This document shows positions 15,776 through 24,657 of a DNA stretch of 42,780 nucleotides, piece by piece. Source of the DNA: Proteiniphilum sp. UBA5283 (lineage in GTDB: Bacteria; Bacteroidota; Bacteroidia; Bacteroidales; Dysgonomonadaceae); assembly GCA_002408485.1 (NCBI GenBank), contig DHSP01000055.1:1-42780 (forward strand). Direction: 5' to 3'. The translations under genes were made by a program, and so were the position numbers. The notes below the pieces were generated by a model that ran no database searches, was not told the DNA's origin, and saw only the letters and a program-made list of their open reading frames with translations. Numbering within the stretch: the stretch's first letter is position 1; every line of letters begins with the position of its first letter.

Positions 15776-17836
15776 TTATTGCATCCGTTTGATGATGCTG
15801 TACGACTGAACGATACCCAATTCTCCAGCTTTGCGCAAGTCATCAAGTCCCTTTGCCGTCTCACCGATGGCAAGGCGAGAGATGCCACGATTGAAATAGG
15901 CTTCTGCAAATTGCGGTTCCAGCTCGATGGCTTTTGAGTAATCTGCAATAGCGGCACGATAATCCTTCTCGAGGCTGAAAATCTCAGCCCGGTTATAATA
16001 AGCATAAATGAAATCGGGGTTGAGACGGATAATCTCTCCGTATTCCTTCAGAATCCCTTCATAATCGATCGATTTGGTTGAGATCTCCGGCATCCTGGGC
16101 TTTCCTGCAATATTGCTTAATTCGGGCAGGTTGACGCCTATAGTGCCATCCATCATTCGGGGATCACTCTGCAAGCGCTCATATTCCAGCTGCTTGGAGC
16201 GCACCACAGCATGTGCAAAATGGGCAAGCAGCATGTCCGGTTTCAGGGAAATTACTTTATTCAGGTCTTTGAGTGCACTTTCGTAATCCTGCACAAGCAT
16301 AAAATCCATTGCTCTTCCAAAATAGAGAGACGGGTTCGCGGGTTCACTCTCCAATCTCATTGAGTAATTGTCGATAGAGCGGAAATGGGTCTGTATCTGC
16401 AGTTCGTTCAGTGGAGCCTCGTTGTTGGTCGCCTTCAGAATCCATGCAAGGCCAAAGTCGTTGTTGGCCTTTTCCATCACCTCGGAATAATATACCGGCC
16501 GGTGCACCTCAAATGCACGTTCATAGTATGTGAGGACAAACATCGGCTCGGGGTCCACCGGAGCATGTATGTTCTGCACCTTGCCCCTGCTTTGGCGTTG
16601 ATACTGCGTCTTTTGAGAAGTATCCTTATCGGCTACAACCAGCATCGTAAACTTCTCGATGTCCTGATCGGCCTGTTCACGGGTATCCTTCGCTTCACCC
16701 TGTTTACGAGCTTGTTTAAATGGCTCGGGGTTTGTCGTAGCTATCTTACGGGCTTTTGCCTCTTCAGCACGGGCCAGCATATAGTCATTTTCGGCACCGC
16801 GCAGATCATTCATTTCCCGCTTCAGTTGCGACCTCATGTAATATGCGGTGAAAAAATCGGGATGGGCCGCGATGACTACATTCAGGTCTTCCAGTGCCGC
16901 CACTACGTTGCCTGTCTCACTGTGCAGCATGGCACGGTTCAAATAGGCAATTGTATTACCGGGCTCCAGCTCGATTACCTTGTCGAAGTCACGGATAGCC
17001 CGGTTGTTGTCGCCCACCTGTGCCCGCAACAAGCCCCGGTTAAAACGGGCAATGAGGTTGTTCTCATCCGTCTCAATCACCCTGTCGTAATCGGCCATTG
17101 CTCCGCGAAGGTCGTTTAGGTGGTACTTCACCAGCCCCCGGTTGATATAGTTTCCTTCGAAATAGGGATCTAACCGGATGGCTTCATCCAGGTCGGCCAG
17201 TGCCTTGTTGTATTCTTTCTGCTGAAGATAAAGCACTCCACGTGAGGCAAATGATTGCGACGTGTAGGGGTCAATTTCGATTGCCTTATCGATGTCGGCC
17301 AGCGCACTTGTGGTATCTTTCATTTCCAGATACATCTGTGACCGTGTAAGATAACCGGGTGTATAATCGGGAAAACGACGTAGCAGTATTTCAAAAAACT
17401 TCGCTGCCACATCATATTGCTCCAGCTCCACATTGACTATTCCCATGTTCACCAGTGTAATCCGGTCCTCAGGAAAAAACTCCAGGCTCCGCTGATAATC
17501 GGTCGCAGCCTGGTCATATTTTTCCTGGTTCTGCCGTGCGGCACCGCGCAACTGGTAGGCTGCCGTATAATAGGGATTGCGTACCAGACACTCGGAGGCA
17601 TCTTCTTCGGCACCTTTGAAGTCGTCAAGCATGAATTTAGCCATTGCCCTGAAATAATAGGGATCGGCCAGGTAAGGCTTCGCCGTGATCACCTGATTGA
17701 AATATTGAATGGCCAGCACATAATCCTCGAAATAGAGCGCATTCTTGCCGATCATCATCACGCGGTCAGTATTAACCTGCGCCGATGCAGGCAGGAAGAG
17801 AAGCACGATGCATGCTGTCAATATCAATTGTTTCAT
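15776..17836 (-). CDS. Exported TPR-repeat protein
   Basis: A 686-residue protein made almost wholly of tetratricopeptide repeats after a signal peptide (LILTACIVLLFLPASAQ). The ATG at 17836 is preferred: it is directly followed by the signal sequence and preceded by AAAGGG; an upstream in-frame ATG adds 14 polar residues. At least ten canonical TPRs are seen (for example ADIDKAIEIDPYTSQSFASR, ADLDEAIRLDPYFEGNYINR, ADYDRVIETDENNLIARFNR), interrupted near residues 365-430 by a charged linker, then three more at the end. TPRs are protein-interaction scaffolds; no enzyme motif is present. It follows tsaE by 111 bases. A periplasmic scaffold role is inference. Confidence 0.85.
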   Translation of the reverse strand: MKQLILTACIVLLFLPASAQVNTDRVMMIGKNALYFEDYVLAIQYFNQVITAKPYLADPYYFRAMAKFMLDDFKGAEEDASECLVRNPYYTAAYQLRGAARQNQEKYDQAATDYQRSLEFFPEDRITLVNMGIVNVELEQYDVAAKFFEILLRRFPDYTPGYLTRSQMYLEMKDTTSALADIDKAIEIDPYTSQSFASRGVLYLQQKEYNKALADLDEAIRLDPYFEGNYINRGLVKYHLNDLRGAMADYDRVIETDENNLIARFNRGLLRAQVGDNNRAIRDFDKVIELEPGNTIAYLNRAMLHSETGNVVAALEDLNVVIAAHPDFFTAYYMRSQLKREMNDLRGAENDYMLARAEEAKARKIATTNPEPFKQARKQGEAKDTREQADQDIEKFTMLVVADKDTSQKTQYQRQSRGKVQNIHAPVDPEPMFVLTYYERAFEVHRPVYYSEVMEKANNDFGLAWILKATNNEAPLNELQIQTHFRSIDNYSMRLESEPANPSLYFGRAMDFMLVQDYESALKDLNKVISLKPDMLLAHFAHAVVRSKQLEYERLQSDPRMMDGTIGVNLPELSNIAGKPRMPEISTKSIDYEGILKEYGEIIRLNPDFIYAYYNRAEIFSLEKDYRAAIADYSKAIELEPQFAEAYFNRGISRLAIGETAKGLDDLRKAGELGIVQSYSIIKRMQ

Positions 17837-17947
17837 TTTTGACCCTTTGTTTGTGCGAATATTGGAATTTTTCTGCATGTTGTATCGAAAACGTTTGCTA
17901 TTTTAGAGTGTTTATGAGGCGGAACGTTTAAATAATGTCCGTCTCTT

Positions 17948-18361
17948 CTACATACGTTCCAGGATCCTGCGTCCGTCGTCGGCCACCCGGATGGTTATCT
18001 TCACGGTATTTTCGGGCAGAATGGGTTCTACCAGTTCCGGCCACTCAATAAAGCAGACGTTGCCACTGTAAAAATAATCTTCGTACCCGAAATCGAAGGC
18101 CTCTTCGAGTTTGTTGATACGATAAAAATCGAAATGAAATATCGCCCTCCCCTCTTTGTCCCTGTATTCATTAATGATTGCAAAGGTGGGACTTGAAACA
18201 GTTTCAGTCACACCCATCTCTTCAGAAAGTGCTTTGATAAAAGTGGTTTTTCCGGCCCCCATGCTGCCGTAAAAAGCGAATACCTTGCTGTCTCCCATCT
18301 CCCGCAGGAAAGTACGGGCTGCATCTCTGATATCCTTCAAGTCATTGATTTCTATTTGCAT
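17948..18361 (-). CDS. tsaE: tRNA threonylcarbamoyladenosine biosynthesis ATPase TsaE
   Basis: TsaE is the ATPase that works with TsaB and TsaD to make the universal t6A37 modification in ANN-decoding tRNAs. The 137-residue protein has the P-loop GSMGAGKTTFIKAL, the switch-like SSPTFAIINEY, and the conserved HFDFYRI and CFIEWPE segments. The length is normal. Its ATG lies 6 bases after the porX stop, so the two are probably co-transcribed. Confidence 0.96.
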   Translation of the reverse strand: MQIEINDLKDIRDAARTFLREMGDSKVFAFYGSMGAGKTTFIKALSEEMGVTETVSSPTFAIINEYRDKEGRAIFHFDFYRINKLEEAFDFGYEDYFYSGNVCFIEWPELVEPILPENTVKITIRVADDGRRILERM

Positions 18362-18367
18362 ATTTGG

Positions 18368-19912
18368 CTATTTCGGATTTAGTGTGATGAGGGGGACCAT
18401 CATCTCTTCCATAGAGATCCCCCCGTGTTGAAAACTTTGTGCGTAGTACGACACATGTTGGTTGTAATTGTTGGGATAGACAAAGAAGTCGTTTTGCATG
18501 GCAAAGATGTAGCGGGTACTCATGCGGGGAGTTGGCAAGCCGAAGTCTTCGGGATGAAGCATCTCGAACAGTTTCTTTGGCTCATATCCCAAATTTTTTC
18601 CCACTTTATAACGGAGGCTTGTGTTTGTCTCTTTGTCGCCCAGCACCCGCACCCCGTTCTTCACCCGGATAGAGCCGTGATCTGTGGTAAGCACGACTCT
18701 ATAACCTTTGCCGGCAATCTTTTTCAGGAGTGCAAACAGGGGGGAGTGCAAGAGCCATGATCGCGTGAGGGAACGGTATGCTGCTTCGTCGGCAATCAGT
18801 TCACGAATCATTCTCGAATCGGTTCTCGCGTGCGAAAGCATATCGATGAAGTTGAACACCCACACGTGGAGGTCATTCCTCTCCAATTCGGAAAAGTGCC
18901 TGTTCAACTCCTCCGCCTCAAGGTTGGAATTTATTTTTTTGTACGACAGAAGCGGCGACAATTGATTTCTCTCCAGTTGTGCCCGAATGAGAGATTCTTC
19001 AAGCAGGTTCTTTCCCTCCTCCTCCGTCTCGTCAACCCATAAGCCGGGATACTGTGCTGCCAGGTCCCGCGGCATCAGTCCCGAAAAAATGCTGTTCCTT
19101 GCGTATGGTGTGGCAGTAGGGAGTATACTGAAATAAAGCTCCTCGTGGCAAACAAAATAATCGGCGATCATCTCCTTCACTGCCTGCCATTGATCGAACC
19201 GAAAGTTGTCGATCAAAATAAAAAACAACTTTTCTCCTTTGCCAATTGCCGGCATCACCGTTTCCTCAAACAGCGCGGGACTCATTAGCGGACGGCCGGC
19301 AGTCTGTCTCATCCATTTTGGATAGTGTCTGCGGATAAATCTGGCAAACGCGCTGTTGGCTTCCGTCTTCTGAGACGCCAACAGTTCCTTCATCGAGTTA
19401 TCAGCCTGCTCCAGCTCCAGCTCCCAATGAACCAGCTTCTTGTAGACGGAAATCCAATCGTCAGCCGAACGACAGCTGCCTATTTCTTCACTTAATTGGC
19501 CGAACAGCTGTCGGTAATTTACCGTGACAGTTTCATATATAAGCGCCTTTTTGTCGAGAATCTTCTTGATGGTCATCAGCACCTGGTTTGGATTGACCGG
19601 TTTAATCAGGTAGTCGGCAATTTTATTGCCGATCGCGCAGTTCATGATTCCCTCATCCTCACTCTTTGTAACCATCACCACAGGCACGTCGGGTGCGACC
19701 TCCTGCAAACCGGAAAGTGTCTCCAGACCGGACAGGCCCGGCATATGTTCATCCAGAAAAATAGTATCGAACAATGTCTGCCGCGCTCGCTCAATCGCGT
19801 CGAGCCCGTTGTTGGTGCACTCCATAGAGTAACCTTTCTCTTCCAGAAAGAGCATATAGGGTTTCAGCAGATCAATCTCATCGTCCACCCAAAGAAAACG
19901 TGCTTTATTCAT
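18368..19912 (-). CDS. porX: PorX-type response regulator with PglZ domain
   Basis: PorX is the response regulator linked to the type IX secretion system, paired with the sensor kinase PorY. The 514-residue protein has an N-terminal receiver domain (LWVDDEIDLLKPYMLFLEE, phospho-acceptor Asp in FLDEHMPG, switch Thr/Lys in MVTKSED and DYLIKPV). A helical linker joins it to a C-terminal PglZ domain of the alkaline-phosphatase fold, with LIDNFRFDQW, the candidate nucleophile region ILPTATPYARN, TTDHGSIRVKNG and the terminal FQHGGISMEEMMVPLITL. The ATG at 19912 is preferred: a further upstream ATG falls in the -7 promoter element. No other T9SS gene lies in the window. Linked to tsaE downstream. 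Confidence 0.94.
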   Translation of the reverse strand: MNKARFLWVDDEIDLLKPYMLFLEEKGYSMECTNNGLDAIERARQTLFDTIFLDEHMPGLSGLETLSGLQEVAPDVPVVMVTKSEDEGIMNCAIGNKIADYLIKPVNPNQVLMTIKKILDKKALIYETVTVNYRQLFGQLSEEIGSCRSADDWISVYKKLVHWELELEQADNSMKELLASQKTEANSAFARFIRRHYPKWMRQTAGRPLMSPALFEETVMPAIGKGEKLFFILIDNFRFDQWQAVKEMIADYFVCHEELYFSILPTATPYARNSIFSGLMPRDLAAQYPGLWVDETEEEGKNLLEESLIRAQLERNQLSPLLSYKKINSNLEAEELNRHFSELERNDLHVWVFNFIDMLSHARTDSRMIRELIADEAAYRSLTRSWLLHSPLFALLKKIAGKGYRVVLTTDHGSIRVKNGVRVLGDKETNTSLRYKVGKNLGYEPKKLFEMLHPEDFGLPTPRMSTRYIFAMQNDFFVYPNNYNQHVSYYAQSFQHGGISMEEMMVPLITLNPK

Positions 19913-20236
19913 CTTGGTTACCACCCGGCTTACATGCTGAAAGAAATTGGGCAAATGTATCCATTTCCGTTGTATCTGACAACCTTTTTTGCTTTTTTAG
20001 GAACAGATATAGAACGAGTAATAAACTGCACAGTTTACCTTTCTCCATCTATCCGGACGATGACAGGATTATTTTTTTTGTTTTTGGTGTTTTTTTATTT
20101 AAAAAGTGTATTTTTGTGAAAATAGATCTTTGTACCAATATTTTAAACCCCGATACAAAAAAAAGAACCAGATGCCTGAAACAAAATAAGTATTCACAGG
20201 TTCAATACAATGCATGAATATAAAAACAACAGCCAA
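19913..20236. other. 324-bp divergent intergenic region between porX and the DUF1080 lipoprotein gene
   Basis: It holds the porX promoter at 19952-19982 (minus) and, on the plus strand, a TATTTTTG -7-like element at 20109-20116 with TTTG at 20083-20086 (spacer 22, slightly long) that may serve the DUF1080-rocD-ctlX genes. The stretch 20070-20110 is extremely T-rich. No coding region or RNA gene is visible. Confidence 0.5.
19952..19982 (-). promoter_or_regulatory. Promoter of porX-tsaE
   Basis: On the minus strand TTG (19982-19980), a 20-base spacer and TACATTTG (19959-19952) match the consensus. Predicted start near 19946, about 34 bases before the ATG at 19912, which settles the choice of start codon. 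Confidence 0.62.
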
Positions 20237-20869
20237 ATGAAATACAGACAATTAATAACCACTCTCCTTTTTGTTGCAACAATCGGTTGTTCGTCCCGAC
20301 AGCCGGAAAAAATTTTTAACGGAAAAGACCTTTCGAACTGGAACTTTGTTTTGAAGGACGATTCCGTACCGACAAGTCATGTTTTTTCGGCTGATGAGGG
20401 TATTATTACCGTAAAGGGAGAACCACTAGGTTACATGTATACCAGAAAGAAATACCGTGACTTTACCTTGGAGCTGGAATACCGATGGGCAAATGAGGCG
20501 AGCAACAGCGGCGTTTTCTTTTTGATAGAAGAGCCGGCAACCCCCTTTCCGAAAGGCATTGAGTGTCAACTCAAAGCCGGCAAGGCAGGAGATCTTGTTT
20601 TGCTGTCGGGGGCTGTTTTGAAAGAATATGTCCTTCCGGAAGGCATGACCGAACGGCCCAAATTCCCGGTGGTAGAGAAGAAGGAGCCATCGAGCGAAAA
20701 ACCTGCAGGTGAATGGAACAAGGTGAAGATTCAAGTGAAGGGGGGCATTGCGGACATATACATCAATGATGTACTGCAAAACAGTGCTACCAGCGAGGTA
20801 AAAGAGGGACATATCGGCCTGCAGAGTGAAGGAAAGGAAATTCAGTTTCGAAATCTTGTAATTGAATAA
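20237..20869 (+). CDS. DUF1080 (3-keto-disaccharide hydrolase-like) lipoprotein
   Basis: A 210-residue lipoprotein: signal LITTLLFVATIGC with lipid-accepting Cys, then a beta-jelly-roll of the DUF1080 family (KIFNGKDLSNWNFVL at the start, LELEYRWANEASNSGVFFLI in the middle, and the ending EGHIGLQSEGKEIQFRNLVI). Some DUF1080 members hydrolyse 3-keto-glycosides and others are only lectin-like, so activity is not certain. The ATG at 20237 is chosen for its immediate signal peptide. rocD starts 13 bases after its stop, so it is probably in one transcript with the arginine-catabolism genes, though no functional link is obvious. Confidence 0.86.
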   Translation: MKYRQLITTLLFVATIGCSSRQPEKIFNGKDLSNWNFVLKDDSVPTSHVFSADEGIITVKGEPLGYMYTRKKYRDFTLELEYRWANEASNSGVFFLIEEPATPFPKGIECQLKAGKAGDLVLLSGAVLKEYVLPEGMTERPKFPVVEKKEPSSEKPAGEWNKVKIQVKGGIADIYINDVLQNSATSEVKEGHIGLQSEGKEIQFRNLVIE

Positions 20870-20882
20870 CGGATATAAGGAA

Positions 20883-22109
20883 ATGCCAACAGCCGAATCA
20901 AAGCAATATATCGATTTAGAAGAGAAATACGGCGCGCACAACTACCATCCACTGCCGGTTGTATTGTCGCGGGGAAAGGGATGCTACGTGTGGGATGTAG
21001 ACGGCAAAATGTATTTCGATTTTCTATCGGCCTATTCAGCAGTAAACCAAGGACACAGTCATCCCAAAATTGTGACAGCTCTCAATACACAGGCGGAGAC
21101 ACTTTGCCTTACTTCCCGTGCTTTTTATAACGACGCGTTGGGACCCTACGAAAAGTATATGCACGATTATTTCGGCTACGACAAGATTCTCCCCATGAAC
21201 ACTGGGGCAGAAGCGGTGGAGACAGCACTTAAACTGACCCGCAAATGGGGCTACCAGAAGAAAGGAATTCCCGAGGACGAAGCAATCATTGTAGCATGCG
21301 AGGGTAACTTTCACGGACGCACCGTCACCATTGTCTCGCTTTCTACCGATCCGGAAGCCCGCGCCGGCTACGGCCCCTACACACCGGGTATAGAGGTTGT
21401 CCCCTACAATGATGTGACTGCCTTGTCATCGATCTTTGAAGAAAAAGGAGCCTCCATCGCGGGATTCCTGGTGGAACCCATACAGGGAGAGGCCGGAGTA
21501 ATTGTGCCGGATGAGGGATACCTGAAAGGGTGTTACGACCTGTGTAAGGCCTACGATATATTGTTCATTGCCGACGAAATACAGACGGGAATAGGGCGCA
21601 CCGGCAGGGTGTTATGCTGCGATCACGAAGGCGTACGCCCCGACATCGTGATCCTGGGAAAAGCCCTCTCGGGAGGAGTATTGCCCGTTTCGGCGGTATT
21701 GGCCGACGACGAGGTTATGCTGACGATACAACCGGGACAACACGGCTCTACCTTTGGCGGCTTTCCCCTGGCATGCAAAGTAGCTACGGCCGCGTTGGAG
21801 GTAGTGAGAGAGGAAAAACTGGCGGAGAAAGCCGATAGGCTGGGCAACATCTTCCGCGATGAGCTGAAGAAGATAAAAAGTCCTTTCATTCGGCAAGTCA
21901 GGGGAAAAGGGTTGCTCAACGCCATTGTTGTTGCGCCCTACAATGGGAAAGAGGCCTGGGACCTATGTATGAAGATGGCGGAAAACGGCTTGCTGGCTAA
22001 ACCTACCCACGGTCATATCATTCGGTTTGCACCTCCGCTGGTGATCACCGAAGAGGAATTGAGGGAAGCCATTGCCATTATCAAAGAATCGGTAACATCA
22101 CTGGAATAA
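20883..22109 (+). CDS. rocD: Ornithine aminotransferase
   Basis: A PLP-dependent class III aminotransferase converting ornithine and 2-oxoglutarate into glutamate-5-semialdehyde and glutamate. The 408 residues give the usual length. Family features: YDKILPMNTGAEAVETALKL, GNFHGRTVTIVSLSTD, the Asp that contacts PLP in FIADEIQTGIGRTG and the PLP-lysine in VILGKALSGGVLPVSAV. The ATG at 20883 is preceded by AAGGAA, a good ribosome site; an earlier in-frame TTG is less likely. The citrulline hydrolase gene begins 4 bases after its stop. Together they make ornithine from citrulline and feed it to glutamate. Confidence 0.95.
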   Translation: MPTAESKQYIDLEEKYGAHNYHPLPVVLSRGKGCYVWDVDGKMYFDFLSAYSAVNQGHSHPKIVTALNTQAETLCLTSRAFYNDALGPYEKYMHDYFGYDKILPMNTGAEAVETALKLTRKWGYQKKGIPEDEAIIVACEGNFHGRTVTIVSLSTDPEARAGYGPYTPGIEVVPYNDVTALSSIFEEKGASIAGFLVEPIQGEAGVIVPDEGYLKGCYDLCKAYDILFIADEIQTGIGRTGRVLCCDHEGVRPDIVILGKALSGGVLPVSAVLADDEVMLTIQPGQHGSTFGGFPLACKVATAALEVVREEKLAEKADRLGNIFRDELKKIKSPFIRQVRGKGLLNAIVVAPYNGKEAWDLCMKMAENGLLAKPTHGHIIRFAPPLVITEEELREAIAIIKESVTSLE

Positions 22110-22113
22110 GCAT

Positions 22114-23016
22114 ATGCAAACCACCTCGAAGATTCTGATGATCCGCCCTGCCCGCTTCGCATTCAACGAGGAGACGGCACAGAATAATTTTTTTCAACAG
22201 AAAGTAGATAGCAACTCTGTGGCTGAAAAAGCGCGGGAAGAGTTTGACGCCTTTGTTCAGTTACTTCGGGGAAAGGATGTGGATGTGATGGTTGTCCAGG
22301 ATACGCCGGAGCCCTGGACACCCGATGCTCTGTTTCCAAACAACTGGTTTTCTTCTCACATTACCGGGGAGTTGGTGTTATATCCCCTGTTTGCCGAAAA
22401 TCGTCGAAAAGAAAGGAAACCGGAGGTATTGGAGCTCTTGCGTCGAAAAATAAACCATCGCAAGCTAATTGACCTCACTCACTGGGAGGAGGAGGGTGAG
22501 TTTCTGGAGGGTACCGGGAGCATGATCTTTGATCGTGACAGGCAGATCGCCTACTGTTGCCGTTCACCCCGTACTTCGGAAAAAGTACTGGCCGAATTTT
22601 GTGCCCGCATGAACTACGACTCGGTTATTTTCGACGCTCTGGATAAAGAAGGGAAACCTATTTATCATACCAATGTGATGATGGAAGTAGGGTCACAGGT
22701 TGCCGTGATCTGCCTTGAATCAATCCGGGACCGGAATGACCGGCAAAGGGTGTCATCAAGGCTGACTGCCTCGGGAAAGATCATCGTGGAGATAACTTTG
22801 GAACAAGTGACCCGTTTCGCAGGCAACATGCTGGAGATAAAGAGCCGCAACGGCACCCCCATTATGGTGATGTCGTCGTCGGCACGCAATTCCTTGACAC
22901 CCGCACAGGAGTCAACCCTGTCCACTTTCAACAAGATTGTGTCGCCCGATTTGCACACCATTGAAACTGTCGGTGGCGGGTCGGCGCGCTGCATGCTGGC
23001 AGAAATTTTTTACTGA
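22114..23016 (+). CDS. ctlX: Citrulline hydrolase CtlX-like (arginine deiminase/amidinotransferase fold)
   Basis: A 300-residue member of the guanidino-group-modifying superfamily, close to CtlX, which hydrolyses citrulline to ornithine. Family signatures: the N-terminal IRPARFAFNEETAQNNFF, the substrate segment PDALFPNNWFSSH, acid residue in EGTGSMIFDRD, the catalytic His in IYHTNVMMEVG and the catalytic Cys in GGGSARCMLAEIF near the C-terminus. All catalytic positions are present. Lying 4 bases after rocD, it would supply ornithine to that enzyme. A dimethylarginine hydrolase function is an alternative, but the neighbour makes citrulline more likely. Confidence 0.88.
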   Translation: MQTTSKILMIRPARFAFNEETAQNNFFQQKVDSNSVAEKAREEFDAFVQLLRGKDVDVMVVQDTPEPWTPDALFPNNWFSSHITGELVLYPLFAENRRKERKPEVLELLRRKINHRKLIDLTHWEEEGEFLEGTGSMIFDRDRQIAYCCRSPRTSEKVLAEFCARMNYDSVIFDALDKEGKPIYHTNVMMEVGSQVAVICLESIRDRNDRQRVSSRLTASGKIIVEITLEQVTRFAGNMLEIKSRNGTPIMVMSSSARNSLTPAQESTLSTFNKIVSPDLHTIETVGGGSARCMLAEIFY

Positions 23017-23074
23017 TTGTTTTTGAGCTACACAGAAGTAGAACTATATTATCCAACCCTTTAATCAAAAAACT

Positions 23075-23497
23075 ATGTCATTTAAATCAGAACTGAAAGA
23101 GTTTTTAATGCGAGGCAGTGTCGTAGACATGGCCGTAGGTATTGTAATCGGCGGCGCATTCGGAAAGATCGTCACCTCTTTTGTGAACGACATCCTTATG
23201 CCACCGATTGCATTGATCTCAAACCAGGGACAATTTACAGATCTCAAACTTGTTTTGAGACAGGCAGCAATGGAGGGTGCTGAGGTGGTATCGCCTGCTG
23301 TCACATGGAACTATGGCGCCTTTATTCAGGCCATTGTGGACTTTCTGATCATTGGCACGGCCATTTTCCTTGTCATCAAGGGAATGAACTCCCTAAAACG
23401 GAAGAAGGAGGAAGCTCCTGCCCCGGAAGCTGCTCCCGAACCCACCAAAGAGGAATTGTTATTGACTGAGATCCGCGATTTGTTGAAAAACAAATAA
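23075..23497 (+). CDS. mscL: Large-conductance mechanosensitive channel
   Basis: MscL opens under membrane tension to release solutes on osmotic downshock. The 140-residue protein has the N-terminal amphipathic helix (SELKEFLMRGSVVDMAVG), first membrane helix AVGIVIGGAFGKIVTSFVND, the periplasmic loop, second helix YGAFIQAIVDFLIIGTAIFL and a charged C-terminal helix ending LLTEIRDLLKNK. The Ala/Pro/Glu-rich linker before that helix is common. It is followed by a clear terminator at 23540 and is 58 bases after ctlX, so it may share that transcript. Confidence 0.97.
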   Translation: MSFKSELKEFLMRGSVVDMAVGIVIGGAFGKIVTSFVNDILMPPIALISNQGQFTDLKLVLRQAAMEGAEVVSPAVTWNYGAFIQAIVDFLIIGTAIFLVIKGMNSLKRKKEEAPAPEAAPEPTKEELLLTEIRDLLKNK

Positions 23498-23539
23498 TTT
23501 TTTCTGAGATTATCAGACACTTTCACAACAACCTGTCAT

Positions 23540-23571
23540 CTTCGTCCGACCTGCGATCGGACGAAGTTTTT
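23540..23571 (+). terminator. Intrinsic terminator after mscL
   Basis: A perfect 10-bp GC-rich stem, CTTCGTCCGA (23540-23549) with TCGGACGAAG (23557-23566), 7-base loop, then five T. It lies 43 bases after the mscL stop and closes that transcription unit. Confidence 0.9.
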
Positions 23572-23695
23572 ATGCAGATGCCCAGAGATGCACAATGCAA
23601 CGTGCAGAAAAAACATTTTTTTGTAACCGATTTGACGCAGTGGCAGTCATATGGATGTAAACAAATTAATTATTCACTTTTAAATGTATTCAATT

Positions 23696-24088
23696 ATGGA
23701 AGATTTAATCCCAATCATCGCCATTCTGTGTACCATAGGACTGCCCATAGCCACTGGGCTCGTCATAGGCCTCACCTCGGTAAAAAATGCCCACAAGGAA
23801 AGAATGGGGCTAATCAATCAGGGAATCATCCCACCCAACAGGACAAAGACGAAAAGTAACCCTAACCGTTTCGTATCGTTAAGAAACGGGATCGTACTCG
23901 TTGCCCTTGGAATAGGAATCATTGTCGGTTTTCTTTGCTCCGAATATCTTGTGATTGGTCAGAACAATGAATTTTGGATCACCGGTGCAAGCGTGGTTTT
24001 CTTCCTGGGCCTAGGCTACCTGGTCTATTTTTTGATAATGCAAAAGATGCCGGTTGCGGCGCAAAGGGAAGAGACAGAACAGGAATAA
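23696..24088 (+). CDS. Small membrane protein, DUF6249-like
   Basis: A 130-residue membrane protein with three predicted helices: IIAILCTIGLPIATGLVIGL, IVLVALGIGIIVGFLC and ITGASVVFFLGLGYLVYFLI. The short basic segment after helix 1 (HKERMGLINQGIIPPNR) is typical of DUF6249-like proteins, which sit near ECF sigma genes in Bacteroidetes. The second ATG (23696) is taken as the start; an ATG four codons earlier is possible. The sigma factor gene begins 9 bases after its stop, so a common operon is likely. Its role is unknown; the family assignment is from memory of the pattern. Confidence 0.72.
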   Translation: MEDLIPIIAILCTIGLPIATGLVIGLTSVKNAHKERMGLINQGIIPPNRTKTKSNPNRFVSLRNGIVLVALGIGIIVGFLCSEYLVIGQNNEFWITGASVVFFLGLGYLVYFLIMQKMPVAAQREETEQE

Positions 24089-24097
24089 TCACGTGCA

Positions 24098-24655
24098 ATG
24101 AACGAAAACCAACGTGTGCAACAGGTGCTTTCGGGCAACACTTCCGCGTTTGCATATTTTGTCGATGCTTATCAGGATATGGCGATTACCATCGCTTACC
24201 GGATTTGCGGCAACATGCAGGATGCGGAAGATGTCGTACAGGAAAGTTATGTAAAGGCATTCAGGAATCTGCGTAGTTTTCGGTCCGACAGCAAATTTTC
24301 AACCTGGCTGTATCGCATTGTATACAACACGGCAATCACACATACGAAGTCTCAAATGTGGATAGGAAGCAGGGCGGCAGCGATGGAAGATGCTTCTCAG
24401 CTTGCTGACAACACACTGGAGATAAACATGAACGAAAACGAGAGAAAAGAGATTGTGGCCGATGTATTGCAGAAAATGCCTACGGGAGATGCACTTTTAC
24501 TCACGCTCTACTATTTGGAGGATAATCCGGTAAAGGAGATTGCCAAAATCACCGGGCTGAACGAGCCGAACGTAAAGGTGAAACTGTTCAGGGCAAGGAA
24601 ACTTTTCAAAGAAATGGTTGTTTCAAATTATGGAGTACAAATTACGGGGACATAA
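24098..24655 (+). CDS. ECF-type RNA polymerase sigma factor
   Basis: A 185-residue sigma-70 family extracytoplasmic-function factor. Region 2 is seen as AYRICGNMQDAEDVVQESYVKAFRNLRSF followed by KFSTWLYRIVYNTAITH (quoted here in parts: AEDVVQESYVKAF, FSTWLYRIVYNTA). Region 4 carries the helix-turn-helix LTLYYLEDNPVKEIAKITGL with NEPNVKVKLFRARKLFKE. Regions 1 and 3 are absent, as in all ECF factors. It directs RNA polymerase to its own regulon, probably including this operon. The gene immediately downstream encodes a small membrane protein that is a likely anti-sigma partner. Confidence 0.93.
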   Translation: MNENQRVQQVLSGNTSAFAYFVDAYQDMAITIAYRICGNMQDAEDVVQESYVKAFRNLRSFRSDSKFSTWLYRIVYNTAITHTKSQMWIGSRAAAMEDASQLADNTLEINMNENERKEIVADVLQKMPTGDALLLTLYYLEDNPVKEIAKITGLNEPNVKVKLFRARKLFKEMVVSNYGVQITGT

Positions 24656-24657
24656 AA

